NCBI RefSeq assembly: GCF_023845585.1
Contig: NZ_JAMQHS010000003.1
Coordinates: 62,001-126,000 of the forward strand
DNA: 64,000 bases
Reading direction: 5' to 3'
Source: Clostridium sp. CMCC3677
GTDB taxonomy: Bacteria > Bacillota > Clostridia > Clostridiales > Clostridiaceae
The position numbers and the translations under genes are program-made. Of this stretch, positions 17,812 through 28,179 are shown one piece after another. Position 1 is the stretch's first letter; each line of letters starts with the position of its first letter. A model generated the notes under the pieces. The model saw only the letters and a list, made by a program, of their open reading frames with translations. It was not told where the DNA came from and did not search any database.

Positions 17812-18702
17812 TTAAACTCTTTGTAGTTTCTTATTATTTGCTTTAATTTTGCCATTTCCAAGTTTATTTTTAAGATAAACCCATACTGGAGAAGCTACAA
17901 ATATTGAAGAATAAGCACCTGCAACTATTCCTATAATAAGTGGAACAGTAAATTCTCTAACTGTTGGTACAAATATATTCACAGCAATTATTGTAAATAA
18001 CGTTGTAAGGGTTGTATTTATAGATCTTGTCATAGTTTCTGTTAAGCTTGTATTAGCTATTTCTATTGAATTTGCTCTTCTCATAATCTTAGAATTTTCT
18101 CTTATTCTATCAAATATTACTATTGTATCATTCATAGAATAACCTATTATAGTAAGAATTGCTGCAATAAAAGAAGTATTTACTGGTATTCCAAAAATAG
18201 CATATACACTTACTGTTATTAATACATCATGTATTGTTGCTATTAAAGCTGCAACACCAAACTTAAATTCAAATCTTATTGCTATATATATAAGCATAAC
18301 TATACATGCAACAAATAATGCTATCAATGAATTTTTTGTTAATTCCTTACCTATTGAAGCACCTATTTCTTGTTGATTAAGTAGTGCATCATCAGATAAA
18401 TCATACTTTTCTTTTAATTCAGTCATTATAGATGATACTTTTTCACTATTTAAATCTCCTGATTTTACTTCATATTGATTATCATTTATTGTATTTGTGA
18501 CAGCATCTGCTGCATAAGTTTTTATTGTATTATCTACATCTTGTTTATCTATACCATCTTTTAATTGAATTGTTAATTGAGTACCACCCTTAAAATCTAT
18601 TCCAAAGTTTAAGCCTTTAGTAAACAAAAATCCACATCCAATTAAAATTATAATTAGAGAAATTGAAAGCCATATCTTTGATTTTTCTATTATTTTAAAC
18701 AT
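17812..18702 (-). CDS. secF: Protein translocase subunit SecF
   Basis: Membrane component that, with SecD, helps SecYEG release exported proteins using the proton or sodium motive force. About 296 residues with six predicted spans. The first span is followed by GLNFGIDFKGGTQLTI, and the conserved SecF motifs GYSMNDTIVIFDRIREN and the terminal transport segment are present. I start at MFKIIEKSK (18700-18702), behind GGGAGGAAG; codons further upstream overlap secD without their own SD. The first 8 nt overlap the secD end, indicating translational coupling. Confidence 0.95.
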   Translation of the reverse strand: MFKIIEKSKIWLSISLIIILIGCGFLFTKGLNFGIDFKGGTQLTIQLKDGIDKQDVDNTIKTYAADAVTNTINDNQYEVKSGDLNSEKVSSIMTELKEKYDLSDDALLNQQEIGASIGKELTKNSLIALFVACIVMLIYIAIRFEFKFGVAALIATIHDVLITVSVYAIFGIPVNTSFIAAILTIIGYSMNDTIVIFDRIRENSKIMRRANSIEIANTSLTETMTRSINTTLTTLFTIIAVNIFVPTVREFTVPLIIGIVAGAYSSIFVASPVWVYLKNKLGNGKIKANNKKLQRV

Positions 18703-19951
18703 GTTCTTCCTCCCTCTTAACTCCAAAATGAGGTAATTTTTTTAGCAATCCTATATCAACTGATAAATTGACAAGTAATTTTGTTACAAATAATGATGTG
18801 AATAAACTTACAACTATACCTATCATTAAAGTAACTGCAAAACCTTTAACAGTTCCTGATCCAATGAAATATAAAATTAATCCTGCTAAAATTGTTGTTA
18901 CATTTGAATCTACTATTGAAGAAAGAGCATTTTCAAATCCTTTTTTTACTGATGTCTTTATTGATATACCTTTTTTCAATTCTTCTTTTATTCTTTCAAA
19001 AATAAGCACATTTGCATCAACTGCCATACCTATTGTAAGAAGTAATGCTGCTATTCCTGGAAGTGTTAAAGTTACTCCAATTTCAGAGAATATTAATAAT
19101 GTAATAGTGATATATAATGTTAACGCTATACTAGCTAATATTCCTGGAACTCTGTAATATAAAATCATAAATAAGAATACTAACCCTATTCCTATTGCTC
19201 CTGCCTTTAAAGCATTTGGAAGCGCTGTAGCTCCAAGTTGTGCTCCAACATTTTGTACTGAAGCAGCTTTAACAGTAACAGGTAATGCTCCTGAATTTAT
19301 TATTCCAGCTAATTTCTTAGCATCTTCTAAACTAGTGCTTCCTGTTATTATTGCACTACCATCTGTAATTTGAGTTTGTACTGTAGGACTAGTTAAAAGC
19401 TCATCATCCATATAAACTGAAATTTTTTGTCCTACATATTTTCCTGTTGCTTCAGCAAATGCTTTTTGACCATCGTCATTTAGTTCTAATGATACAACTG
19501 GATTTCCATCTTGTTGATTAAGAATTGCTGATGCTTTTTTAACATCTTTACCAGTAAGAATTTCTTCACCTTCTGGACTTTTAAAAACCAAGTTTCCTGA
19601 TTTACTTAAACTCTCTACAATTTCTTGAGAATCAAAGGCACCTGGAATATCAACCCTTATTCTTCTTTCTCCTTCTGTCGTTACAATAGTTTCAGCTACA
19701 CCCATCTTATTAACTCTTAAAGAGATGTGCTCTTTTGTACTGTCTAATTGTTCCTTTGTAACTTTATCTTCTTGAATTTCCATTAACACAGAAACTCCAC
19801 CTTGTAAGTCGAGACCTTTTTTTATAACATCATTAAAAGATTTAATTTCCCATCCGCCTACTACAAATCCTTTAAATCCTGAAAAAGCTAAAAAAAGTGT
19901 TACAAGAACCATTACCACGAATAATGCTGAACTTTTTCCTTTTTTCTTCAT
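18695..19951 (-). CDS. secD: Protein translocase subunit SecD
   Basis: A 418-residue partner of SecF. One N-terminal span is followed by GLDLQGGVSVLMEI (about 47-60), a periplasm-side P1 domain shorter than in proteobacteria, and five C-terminal spans with LTIGMAVDANVLIFERIKEEL. Length fits the Firmicutes form. SD GAGGGGG precedes the ATG. The order yajC ... secD-secF is the usual Sec accessory cluster. Confidence 0.96.
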   Translation of the reverse strand: MKKKGKSSALFVVMVLVTLFLAFSGFKGFVVGGWEIKSFNDVIKKGLDLQGGVSVLMEIQEDKVTKEQLDSTKEHISLRVNKMGVAETIVTTEGERRIRVDIPGAFDSQEIVESLSKSGNLVFKSPEGEEILTGKDVKKASAILNQQDGNPVVSLELNDDGQKAFAEATGKYVGQKISVYMDDELLTSPTVQTQITDGSAIITGSTSLEDAKKLAGIINSGALPVTVKAASVQNVGAQLGATALPNALKAGAIGIGLVFLFMILYYRVPGILASIALTLYITITLLIFSEIGVTLTLPGIAALLLTIGMAVDANVLIFERIKEELKKGISIKTSVKKGFENALSSIVDSNVTTILAGLILYFIGSGTVKGFAVTLMIGIVVSLFTSLFVTKLLVNLSVDIGLLKKLPHFGVKREEEHV

Positions 19952-20185
19952 TTTAATCCCCCTCTGCTAAATAAACAGCTATTATAGTTTTATAAATTAA
20001 ACTTCACTTAGTTTTTTATTATGTAAAACTACTATTTTAAATATAAGTCTTGGCTAGTAAATTGAAGATACATTTATCCTCATATTAAACCAAAACTTAT
20101 ACTTTTCTCTAAAATTGATTGTTCAATATATTTCCAACCAAAATGATTATATCACATTAAAAATTCTTAATAAAGATTTTTATAT

Positions 20186-20560
20186 TTATAAATTTATACC
20201 TAGCATGCCTGCTAAGAATCCAATCCCCATAGAAATTGCAAATTTAGCTAAATCAAAAATTTTAAATGTTATTGCTCCGCTTATGTAACTTGAAATTATA
20301 AATAAAGCCATATAGTATATTATGCCTATTCCAAGTCCTACTAACCATCCTTTAGACTTATTAGCTTTAGCCCCAATTATAGAACCAATAGCTAAACTTA
20401 TTAAGGATATTATTACATACAGCATACTAAATATACTTGGTGTAAATTCCACTATCTTCATAAGTAAAGATAAGACAACTGCACCAACAAAACTTAATAT
20501 TACTGCTCCAATGGAGCCTTTGCAAACAGATCTCAAATAATTATTATTGTTATTTTGCAT
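20186..20560 (-). CDS. Small four-span membrane protein (TIGR04086-type)
   Basis: A 124-residue protein that is mostly membrane: four hydrophobic segments (about 15-37, 43-63, 71-91 and 100-122) with small-residue-rich motifs IGSIIGAKANKSKGWLVGLGIG and SMGIGFLAGMLGINL. This matches the clostridial family often annotated TIGR04086, found between yajC and secD. Function unknown; position suggests a link with the Sec machinery or simple co-expression. The SD (AGGAGGTG) lies 12 nt from the ATG, rather far. Confidence 0.7.
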   Translation of the reverse strand: MQNNNNNYLRSVCKGSIGAVILSFVGAVVLSLLMKIVEFTPSIFSMLYVIISLISLAIGSIIGAKANKSKGWLVGLGIGIIYYMALFIISSYISGAITFKIFDLAKFAISMGIGFLAGMLGINL

Positions 20561-20621
20561 TTTAAAACAACACCTCCTAATACTTCATTTTATGAAGCAT
20601 CAAGAGGCATTATGATTGATT

Positions 20622-20897
20622 TTATTTATTTAACTTATATGATATTCCACTTTTTGAAAGCTTTATTCTAGTTTTTGCTGCACTTGTTTCAATAACTATA
20701 TTTTCATCATCAATATTTACTATTTTGCCGATGATTCCACCTCTTGTCATAATTTCATCTTTAACTTTCAATTCACTTATCATATTACCATATTGTTTTT
20801 TCTTCTTCTTTTCTGGTAAAATAAGTAAGAAATAAAATACAACGAAAACAACCAAAAATGGTAGTACATTCATAAGTATTGCACCTATATTATTCAT
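20622..20897 (-). CDS. yajC: Sec translocase accessory protein YajC
   Basis: A 91-residue protein with one N-terminal span (about 5-25, with FLVVFVVFYFLLILPEKKKKK) and a small cytosolic domain (LKVKDEIMTRGGIIGKIVNID), the standard YajC layout. In bacteria YajC associates with SecDF. SD GGAGGTAA precedes the ATG. Confidence 0.95.
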   Translation of the reverse strand: MNNIGAILMNVLPFLVVFVVFYFLLILPEKKKKKQYGNMISELKVKDEIMTRGGIIGKIVNIDDENIVIETSAAKTRIKLSKSGISYKLNK

Positions 20898-21004
20898 CTT
20901 TTACCTCCATAAATTTATCAATAAAACATAGTATTATTGATTTTTTGTGATTTATTCCATGATAGATAGTTTACATTTTTTTAGATATATTGTCAATTAA
21001 ACTA

Positions 21005-22144
21005 TCATTTTCTTTCTTCCCATGCTTGTATTTTCTTATTTTTAAATTCCTTGAAATATCCGCCATCAATGGCATCTCTTACTTCTTGCATTAAGTTGTT
21101 ATAGAAATATAAGTTATGTAATACACATAATCTCATAGCTAACATTTCTTTTGCTTTAAATAGATGTCTTATATATGCTCTTGTATAATGCTTGCATGCT
21201 GGACATTGACATCCTTCTTCTATAGGCTTTGCATCTAATTCATGCTTTGCATTCATTAAATTAAGCTTACCTTCGTTAGTATACACATTGCCATGTCTAC
21301 CATTTCTTGCTGGAAGTACGCAATCAAAGAAATCAACGCCTCTATCAATAGCCTCTAATATATTGCTTGGTGTTCCAACTCCCATCAAATATATAGGTTT
21401 ATCTTCTGGAAGATATGGTGCAACAGCATCTATAATTCTATACATATCTTCATGGCTCTCTCCAACAGCAAGCCCTCCAATTGCATACCCATCTAAATCC
21501 ATTTTAACAATTTCTTTAGCATGTGCTATTCTTATGTCTTCATATGTTCCACCTTGATTTATTCCAAATAACATTTGTTCATTATTTATTGTATTTGGAA
21601 GTGAATTTAATCTATCCATTTCATTTTTACATCTTTCAAGCCATCTTGTAGTTCTTGCTACTGATCTTTCAACATATTCTCTTGTTGAAGGATTTGGTAT
21701 ACATTCATCAAAAGCCATTGCAATAGTAGATGCTAAATTACTTTGAATTTGCATTGATTCTTCTGGTCCCATGAAGATTTTTCTTCCATCTATATGAGAA
21801 TTAAAGTAAACACCTTCTTCTTTTATTTTTCTCATAGCTGAAAGTGAAAAAACTTGGAATCCACCTGAATCAGTAAGTATTGGTCTATCCCAATTCATAA
21901 ATTTGTGTAATCCGCCCAACTTATTAACAACCTTATCTGTAGGTCTTAAATGTAGATGGTATGTATTAGATAATTCAACTTGACATCCAATTTCTTTTAA
22001 ATCCATACTTGATACTGCACCTTTTATAGCTGCTAATGTACCTACATTCATAAATACTGGGGTTTGTATAGTCCCATGAGGAGTTACAAATTCTCCTCTT
22101 CTAGCTTTTCCATCCTTTTTTAATAAAGTATATCTTTTACTCAC
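21005..22144 (-). CDS. tgt: tRNA-guanine transglycosylase
   Basis: Exchanges the wobble guanine for preQ1 in GUN-anticodon tRNAs, the first tRNA step of queuosine formation. About 379 residues with the catalytic aspartate region LTDSGGFQVFSL, FDECIPNPSTREY, the RNA-binding loop GGLAVGE, the second catalytic aspartate in DRGVDFFDCVLPARNGRHG, and the zinc site CQCPACKHYTRAYIRHLF with a later His. The best start is the GTG at 22142-22144, 6 nt behind AGAGGTG; an upstream GTG lies inside the SD. It follows queA. Confidence 0.97.
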   Translation of the reverse strand: MSKRYTLLKKDGKARRGEFVTPHGTIQTPVFMNVGTLAAIKGAVSSMDLKEIGCQVELSNTYHLHLRPTDKVVNKLGGLHKFMNWDRPILTDSGGFQVFSLSAMRKIKEEGVYFNSHIDGRKIFMGPEESMQIQSNLASTIAMAFDECIPNPSTREYVERSVARTTRWLERCKNEMDRLNSLPNTINNEQMLFGINQGGTYEDIRIAHAKEIVKMDLDGYAIGGLAVGESHEDMYRIIDAVAPYLPEDKPIYLMGVGTPSNILEAIDRGVDFFDCVLPARNGRHGNVYTNEGKLNLMNAKHELDAKPIEEGCQCPACKHYTRAYIRHLFKAKEMLAMRLCVLHNLYFYNNLMQEVRDAIDGGYFKEFKNKKIQAWEERK

Positions 22145-22287
22145 AAGCGTCACCTCTTAATTATAATTTTTAGAAATCTTCCTTAATAGTATTAGGAAAA
22201 TTAATTAGAGCTATTTATTTTTTAGCTCTTTATTTATAATTGAGACACTTGACTATGTCACCTCATCAATGTACTCAAAAATTATTA

Positions 22288-23313
22288 TTATTTTATAAAC
22301 ATAGCATCTCCAAAAGAGAAAAATCTATATCTTTCTTTTACAGCTTCTTCATATGCATTCATTACATGTTCTTTTCCTGCTAAAGTTGAAACAAGCATTA
22401 TTAATGTAGATTCTGGTAAGTGGAAATTAGTTATTAACCTATCAACTACTTTAAATTTATATCCTGGATATATAAAGATATTAGTCCACCCACTTGTTTC
22501 TTTTACATTACCATTTTCATCTGCTATTGTTTCTAAAGTTCTAGTAGATGTTGTACCTACTGAAATAACCCTATTGCCTCTTTTTTTAGTTGCATTTATT
22601 ATTTCAGCATCTTCTTTTGAAAGATGATAATATTCTGAATGCATTTCATGATCTTCTATAGTTTCTACTTTAACTGGTCTAAATGTTCCAAGACCAACAT
22701 GTAAAGTTACATAAGCAATATTAATACCTTTATCTCTTATTTTCCCTAATAATTCTTCAGTAAAATGAAGACCTGCCGTTGGTGCTGCTGCTGATCCATT
22801 TTCTTTAGAATATACTGTTTGATATCTTTCTCTATCTTCTAATCTTTCGTGAATATAAGGTGGTAATGGCATTTCTCCTAAAGAATCTAATACTTCTTCA
22901 AATATACCATCATAATAGAATTCTACTATTCTATTTCCATCTTCTTTAACTTCTACTACTTCAGCTTTTAATTTTCCTTCACCAAAAGTAAATCTTTTTC
23001 CTACCCTTGCTGATTTTCCTGGCTTAGCTAAGCATTCCCATCTATCTTTTTCTACTCTTTTTAATAGTAAAAATTCTATTTTTCCACCAGTTCCTTCTTT
23101 TTCACCAATTAATCTAGCTGGCATTACTCTTGTATTATTTAATACTAAAGTATCACCTTCATTTAAATAATCTATAATGTCATAAAAATTCTTATGAGAT
23201 ATTTCCCCTGTTTCTTTATCCAAAACCATAAGTCTTGAAGTATCTCTTTTTTCTAAAGGATGTTGAGCTATCAATTCCTCTGGTAAATAAAAATCGAAGT
23301 CTTTTACGTTCAT
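22288..23313 (-). CDS. queA: S-adenosylmethionine:tRNA ribosyltransferase-isomerase
   Basis: Transfers and isomerises the ribosyl group of SAM onto preQ1-tRNA to give epoxyqueuosine. The 341 residues carry the family motifs [47 protein letters not shown] and [27 protein letters not shown] precedes the ATG, at slightly long spacing. Together with tgt it forms the ruvAB-queA-tgt-yajC arrangement common in clostridia. Confidence 0.97.
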   Translation of the reverse strand: MNVKDFDFYLPEELIAQHPLEKRDTSRLMVLDKETGEISHKNFYDIIDYLNEGDTLVLNNTRVMPARLIGEKEGTGGKIEFLLLKRVEKDRWECLAKPGKSARVGKRFTFGEGKLKAEVVEVKEDGNRIVEFYYDGIFEEVLDSLGEMPLPPYIHERLEDRERYQTVYSKENGSAAAPTAGLHFTEELLGKIRDKGINIAYVTLHVGLGTFRPVKVETIEDHEMHSEYYHLSKEDAEIINATKKRGNRVISVGTTSTRTLETIADENGNVKETSGWTNIFIYPGYKFKVVDRLITNFHLPESTLIMLVSTLAGKEHVMNAYEEAVKERYRFFSFGDAMFIK

Positions 23314-23331
23314 TGTTATCGCGTCTCCTAA

Positions 23332-24366
23332 CTATTTAAAAAAACTTGTTTGTCCTTTATTTGAATTGTTATTTTTATTATTAACTCTTCCTAAATGTTT
23401 ATAAGCTTTATCACTTGCAATTCTTCCTCTTGGAGTTCTTACTATAAACCCTTTTTGAAGTAAATAAGGTTCATAAACATCCTCAATCGTACCTAATTCT
23501 TCACCTATAAAATAAGATAAAGTTTCTATTCCAACTGGTCCACCATTAAAGTTATCTATAATTGCTTCTAATATTTTATTATCAACCTTATCAAACCCTT
23601 GATTATCTACTTCTAGTAATTCTAATGCATCTCTTGCTTCTTTTAAAGAAATTACTTTATTAGATTTTACTTCTGAGTAATCTCTAACTCTTTTTAATAA
23701 TCTATTAGCTATTCTAGGAGTTCCTCTAGATCTACTTGCAATTTCTAAAGCTCCCTCTTCAGTAATTTTACATCCAAATACAGCCGCACTTCTTATTACA
23801 ATTTCCTTTAATTGAATTTCATCATAATATTCCATTGCACAAAGTACACCAAATCTATCTCTTAATGGAGATGTTAGCATTCCGATTCTAGTAGTTGCAC
23901 CTATCAATGTAAATTTTGGTAAATCAAGTCTTATAGATTTAGCAGCCGCACCTTTACCTATAACAATGTCTAATGCATAATCTTCCATAGCAGGATATAA
24001 AATTTCTTCAACACTTCTATTTAATCTATGTATTTCATCAATAAATAAAACATCATAATCTTTTAATGTCGTTAATATAGCTGCTAAATCTCCTGCCCTC
24101 TCTATTGCTGGACCTGATGTTATTTTTAAATCTCCAGTCATTTCCTTGGCAATAATATTAGCTAAAGTAGTCTTTCCAAGTCCAGGTGGACCATATAAAA
24201 GCACATGGTCAAGGGCTTCTTTTCTATTTCTAGCGGCCTTTATAAATATATTTAATCTTTCTTTTACTTTATCTTGACCTATATATTCATTTATTTTTTG
24301 AGGTCTTAAGCTAAGTTCAGAATTTCCATCTTCAAACATTTCAGCTGGAGTTACTATTCTTTCCAT
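23332..24366 (-). CDS. ruvB: Holliday junction branch migration helicase RuvB
   Basis: AAA+ motor that with RuvA moves Holliday junctions. The 344 residues contain Walker [10 protein letters not shown], Walker [10 protein letters not shown], sensor 1 IGATTRIG, the arginine-finger region LRDRFG and the C-terminal winged helix ending [26 protein letters not shown] precedes the ATG. It follows ruvA after 35 bp. Confidence 0.98.
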   Translation of the reverse strand: MERIVTPAEMFEDGNSELSLRPQKINEYIGQDKVKERLNIFIKAARNRKEALDHVLLYGPPGLGKTTLANIIAKEMTGDLKITSGPAIERAGDLAAILTTLKDYDVLFIDEIHRLNRSVEEILYPAMEDYALDIVIGKGAAAKSIRLDLPKFTLIGATTRIGMLTSPLRDRFGVLCAMEYYDEIQLKEIVIRSAAVFGCKITEEGALEIASRSRGTPRIANRLLKRVRDYSEVKSNKVISLKEARDALELLEVDNQGFDKVDNKILEAIIDNFNGGPVGIETLSYFIGEELGTIEDVYEPYLLQKGFIVRTPRGRIASDKAYKHLGRVNNKNNNSNKGQTSFFK

Positions 24367-24401
24367 AAATACACCCCCATTTACATACTAAATACTTTAT
24401 T

Positions 24402-24998
24402 TTAACCCATTAACTTAACTAATGCACTTTTTATTATATTTTCAACACTTTCAGATTTATCCACTTCTTTAAGAGCTTTTTCCGCTTCTTTTTCTGTATA
24501 TCCTAAAGAAATTAACGCACTCAATGCTTCTGAAATAGCAAGTGAATTATCTACAGTTACATCATCAAATTCATCTATACAATTCAATAACTCATCTGGT
24601 TTCAACTTATCTTTTAATTCTAGTATAATTCTAGCTGCAGTCTTTTTTCCTATCCCAACACCTCTGCAAAGATGTTTTTCATCACCAGTAATTATTGCAT
24701 ATTTTAAATTATTTAAACGACTTATAGATAATAATGATAAAGCAGCCTTAGCTCCAACACCATTTATACTAAGTAATAGTTTAAACATATCTAATTCTTC
24801 TAAAGATTCAAAACCATATAATCCTATAAAGTCTTCTCTTACAATTTGTTCAATATATAATTTTATTTTTTCACCACAGCATGGCATTGAAGACATAGTT
24901 GCACCTGAAGTAAATATCTTATATCCTATTCCATTATTTTCAACAACGATATAATCTTTATTTATTCCCATATATTCACCTTTTATATATTCATACAT
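24402..24998 (-). CDS. ruvA: Holliday junction DNA-binding protein RuvA
   Basis: Tetrameric junction-binding subunit. Domain I begins MYEYIKGEYMGINKDYIV, HhH motifs are seen in LLSINGVGAKAALSLLS and LCRGVGIGKKTAARII, and domain III contacts RuvB. I start at MYEYIKG (24996-24998), 9 nt behind GGGGGA; a TTG three codons earlier would put the start too close. The result, 198 residues, matches the family. Confidence 0.97.
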   Translation of the reverse strand: MYEYIKGEYMGINKDYIVVENNGIGYKIFTSGATMSSMPCCGEKIKLYIEQIVREDFIGLYGFESLEELDMFKLLLSINGVGAKAALSLLSISRLNNLKYAIITGDEKHLCRGVGIGKKTAARIILELKDKLKPDELLNCIDEFDDVTVDNSLAISEALSALISLGYTEKEAEKALKEVDKSESVENIIKSALVKLMG

Positions 24999-25029
24999 CC
25001 AAAACAATCCCCCTATAGTTTAAAATAAA

Positions 25030-25049
25030 AAAATCGTCAAGACGACTTT
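25030..25049 (-). terminator. Terminator between the BofC-like gene and ruvA
   Basis: On the minus strand AAAGTCGT-CTTG-ACGATTTT forms an 8-bp stem with a CUUG tetraloop and one G-U pair, followed by further T residues. Confidence 0.7.
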
Positions 25050-25168
25050 GAAACCTAACTTATACTTTACCATTTTATAAGAAATCTTTCAATTAAAAAT
25101 ACAACCAAAAAAGTTATACTATTGCTAATATAAATTCAACAATGGCATAACTCTTTAAAACATAAACA

Positions 25169-25750
25169 TTATGATATTAATTCAGATACACTTTCTTCGG
25201 CTTCATCTTTTGTATTGTATTTAAGTTCAAAATTCTTTATTTTAGACTTATCTACATCACGTAAATTTTCTATTGGTTTATTATCTAAAAAAACATCTTC
25301 ACTATTTTTTATAGATGCATTCCCTTTTTCATCTGTCTGATATATAGCTAAATATCCATCTTTTTCACCAATGTAATATTTATTAGGTTCTAATGCATTT
25401 GAAGTATCTCTCTTAAACATAATTTGACTATTGGATGTAAGATCTAGCGCATAACCACTATTTTTTAATATTTTTATTAATTCCTCTTTAGTTAGATCAC
25501 CATCTATGTTTAACTGTTGTTTTATTTGAGCAACAGTCATATCACTCTCTTTTTTATCGCCAGCAAATAGTGCTACCTTAACACTATCTTCTAGTTTATT
25601 TATCTCAGCATCTGTATTAACTTTTTCTTGTGAAGTTTGAAGTAAATTTTTATTATTAACAGATTTATCTACTAAATAATAAGTTAAAGAAAATATAATT
25701 GCTAACATTAAAATACATATAACAGATAATTTTTTCTTGTTGTATTTCAT
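25169..25750 (-). CDS. Membrane-anchored protein with a BofC-like C-terminal region
   Basis: 193 residues from the ATG at 25748-25750 (8 nt behind AAGGAG). An N-terminal span (about 8-28) is followed by a charged linker and a small domain. The C-terminal half, NKYYIGEKDGYLAIYQTDEKGN then IENLRDVDKSKIKNF, resembles the BofC C-terminal domain of sporulation proteins; this is by-eye similarity only. In Bacillus BofC restrains the SpoIVB signalling protease in the forespore. The place upstream of ruvAB is also where bofC lies in Bacillus, which supports the call. Confidence 0.55.
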   Translation of the reverse strand: MKYNKKKLSVICILMLAIIFSLTYYLVDKSVNNKNLLQTSQEKVNTDAEINKLEDSVKVALFAGDKKESDMTVAQIKQQLNIDGDLTKEELIKILKNSGYALDLTSNSQIMFKRDTSNALEPNKYYIGEKDGYLAIYQTDEKGNASIKNSEDVFLDNKPIENLRDVDKSKIKNFELKYNTKDEAEESVSELIS

Positions 25751-25884
25751 ATTCATCACTCCTTACTAGGAGCATTGACCAAATTTATCATATTTATTCA
25801 TATTATTACTATTTTAGTAATTGTTTGGTGCACTTTGCTTATACACATATAAACAACATATTAAAAACACAAATTCCTTGTATA

Positions 25885-26754
25885 TTATCTTACTCTATTT
25901 ATAAAGCCACACTTTTTACATAACTCTTCTACTGCAACTCTTCTTGAAAAGCCATCATACATATCTTTAGCTCGTTTAGAATTTAAAATTTCTTCTAAAT
26001 CACTTTCGAATATATTACCAAGTGGTATATTACCTTCACTATCTAGACAGCATGGTACAACTGTTCCATCTACTAATATCCCTATTTGATCTCTTAATCC
26101 ATAGCAAAAAGCTCTTTCTCCTAACTCTTCACTATTAATTGATGGCCATTTAAATTTTTCCCCCATGCTTAAATATACATTTTTAGAAAGTTTAACACTA
26201 TTTTTTTCCCTTAATATATCTTTTAAGTTATAGTCTAATTTAAATCTTTCTTCAAGAACACTATATATGTCTATATTCATATCATTACTTGCTTTATATC
26301 TTGTATCTAAATTCCACAATCTTAATGAACAAATTATATTACTTTTTTCTGTAGCTTCTTCACAAAAACTTACTATATTTTCTATATATTCTTCAAATTT
26401 TATTTCCTTATTATTAGCTTCAAAACTATGAAGTGAAATATTTACTTGTCTTAATGCTGGTGATTTAATCAATATATCCTTCACATCATTTATTAATGTT
26501 CCATTTGTAGTAATATTAGCTTTTATTTTATACTTATTACTTAAATCTAAAAACTTTTCAAGATTAGAATTTAAAAATGGCTCACCCATTAAATGAAAAT
26601 AAACATAATCACTATATGGTTTTACAGATTTTAAAACATGTTCAAAAGATTCCTCATCCATAAATTTTAATTTTCTACTTGTCTTGGGGCAAAAATTGCA
26701 TTCTAAATTGCAAATATTAGTTATTTCTATATATACTCTTTTAAATTTTCTCAT
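25885..26754 (-). CDS. Radical SAM protein with SPASM-type C-terminus
   Basis: A 289-residue protein. The radical SAM cluster motif is Cys15-x3-Cys19-x2-Cys22 (NICNLECNFC). It is followed by HLMGEPFLN (the GGE-like motif), NITTNGTLI and a C-terminal auxiliary cluster region with GTVVPCCLDSEG and ELCKKCGF. Standalone SPASM proteins of this size modify peptides or act as anaerobic enzyme activases; no precursor peptide or target is visible beside it. It is transcribed alone, just upstream of the BofC-like gene. The exact reaction is unknown. Confidence 0.8.
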   Translation of the reverse strand: MRKFKRVYIEITNICNLECNFCPKTSRKLKFMDEESFEHVLKSVKPYSDYVYFHLMGEPFLNSNLEKFLDLSNKYKIKANITTNGTLINDVKDILIKSPALRQVNISLHSFEANNKEIKFEEYIENIVSFCEEATEKSNIICSLRLWNLDTRYKASNDMNIDIYSVLEERFKLDYNLKDILREKNSVKLSKNVYLSMGEKFKWPSINSEELGERAFCYGLRDQIGILVDGTVVPCCLDSEGNIPLGNIFESDLEEILNSKRAKDMYDGFSRRVAVEELCKKCGFINRVR

Positions 26755-26979
26755 TAATTTTATTCACCTTTTCAATCGTTTTAATAATGATATTATACTA
26801 AATTTATTATATAACTTTCTATAAATAATCACAAAAAACGCACTAAACTAAAAAGAAATAAGTTGAAAGTATATACACAATACTTTTTAAATTATTAAAA
26901 TTTGTAACATAAACCATATTCTGAATTATATATGCTATACTAGAGTTATATTATTTTATATATTTTAGGAGGGATAATC

Positions 26980-28065
26980 ATGGCAAATATTATCATTTCA
27001 CCAGGTAAATATGTTCAAGGAAATGGCGAACTTGAAAATATAGCAACACACACTAATAATTTAGGAGATAACTTTTTTGTAATCATTAGTACCTCTGGAA
27101 TGAAGAGGGTATCTAATACTATAAAGAATAGTTTTTCTAATAGCGATGAAAATTTAACATTTGAAATATTTAATGGAGAATGCTCAGAAACTGAAATAAT
27201 GAGATTACAAAAATCATTTAAAGAAAATAATTGTAATGTTGTTATAGGAATAGGTGGAGGTAAAATTTTAGACACTGCTAAAGCTGTAGCATATTATGAA
27301 GATGTTCCTGTAGTAATAGCTCCAACTATTGCTTCTACAGATGCTCCTTGTAGTGCATTGTCTGTTATTTATAAAGATAACGGTATTTTTGATAAATACT
27401 TACTATTAAAGAAAAATCCTGACGTTGTATTAGTAGATACAAAAATTATAGTTAATGCTCCTTCAAGATTGTTAATTTCTGGCATGGGAGATGCACTAGC
27501 AACTTATTTTGAGGTGAGAGCTTGCAAAAGAGCCAATAGTTTAAATTTATGTGGAGGACATATAACTCTTGCTGCTGAAACTCTTGCTTATTCATGTTAC
27601 AAAACATTATTATCAGAAGGATATAAAGCTAAGCTTGCTGTTAGTAACAATGTTGTTACTAAATCAGTTGAAAATATTGTAGAGGCAAACACATTATTAA
27701 GTGGTTTAGGTTTCGAAAGTGGTGGTTTATCTGCTGCACATGCAATCCATAATGGGTTTACAATTTTAAAAGAATGTCATGATTTATACCATGGTGAAAA
27801 AGTTGCCTTTGGTACAATAACACAATTAGTATTAGAAAATGCTCCTATTGAAGAAATTAGAGAAGTTATAAACTTCTGTAAATCACTTGGTCTTCCAACT
27901 AATTTATCTGAGATGGGAATTAAAAATATTGATAAAGATGATATAATGAGAGTTGCCGAAGCTTGCTGTGCTGAAGGTGAAACTATTCACAATATGCCAT
28001 TTGAAGTTACCCCTTATGATGTATATGCTGCTATTTTAACAGCTAATAAATTAGGACGAGCTTAA
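26980..28065 (+). CDS. gldA: Glycerol dehydrogenase
   Basis: A 361-residue iron/zinc-dependent polyol dehydrogenase interconverting glycerol and dihydroxyacetone with NAD. Hallmarks are ISPGKYVQGNGEL at the start, the NAD motif GIGGGKILDTAK (about 88-99), ASTDAPCSALSVIYK, and the metal ligands in GMGDALATYFE, AAHAIHNG and HGEKVAFG. SD AGGAGGG precedes the ATG. It is monocistronic with a hairpin behind it. If the edge gene is GlpP it would be a second glycerol-linked gene in the window, but they are 27 kb apart. Confidence 0.93.
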   Translation: MANIIISPGKYVQGNGELENIATHTNNLGDNFFVIISTSGMKRVSNTIKNSFSNSDENLTFEIFNGECSETEIMRLQKSFKENNCNVVIGIGGGKILDTAKAVAYYEDVPVVIAPTIASTDAPCSALSVIYKDNGIFDKYLLLKKNPDVVLVDTKIIVNAPSRLLISGMGDALATYFEVRACKRANSLNLCGGHITLAAETLAYSCYKTLLSEGYKAKLAVSNNVVTKSVENIVEANTLLSGLGFESGGLSAAHAIHNGFTILKECHDLYHGEKVAFGTITQLVLENAPIEEIREVINFCKSLGLPTNLSEMGIKNIDKDDIMRVAEACCAEGETIHNMPFEVTPYDVYAAILTANKLGRA

Positions 28066-28102
28066 TAATAATTAAGCATTAAGTTTTATATAAAACATAA
28101 GC

Positions 28103-28149
28103 AAAAAAGTGCAGATTAACGAAATAAAATTCATTATTCTACACTTTTT
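28103..28149. terminator. Bidirectional terminator between gldA and speB
   Basis: Arms AAAAAGTGCAGA and TCTACACTTTTT, one G-U or mismatch pair, enclose a long loop between the two convergent genes, with T runs for both directions. Confidence 0.65.
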
Positions 28150-28179
28150 CATTTTAAGTTACTATAAATTAAAAATTTG

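Noticed and set aside
18768-19157. 129-residue plus-strand frame inside secD
   Set aside because: Shadow of the conserved SecD sequence, without SD or recognisable motif.
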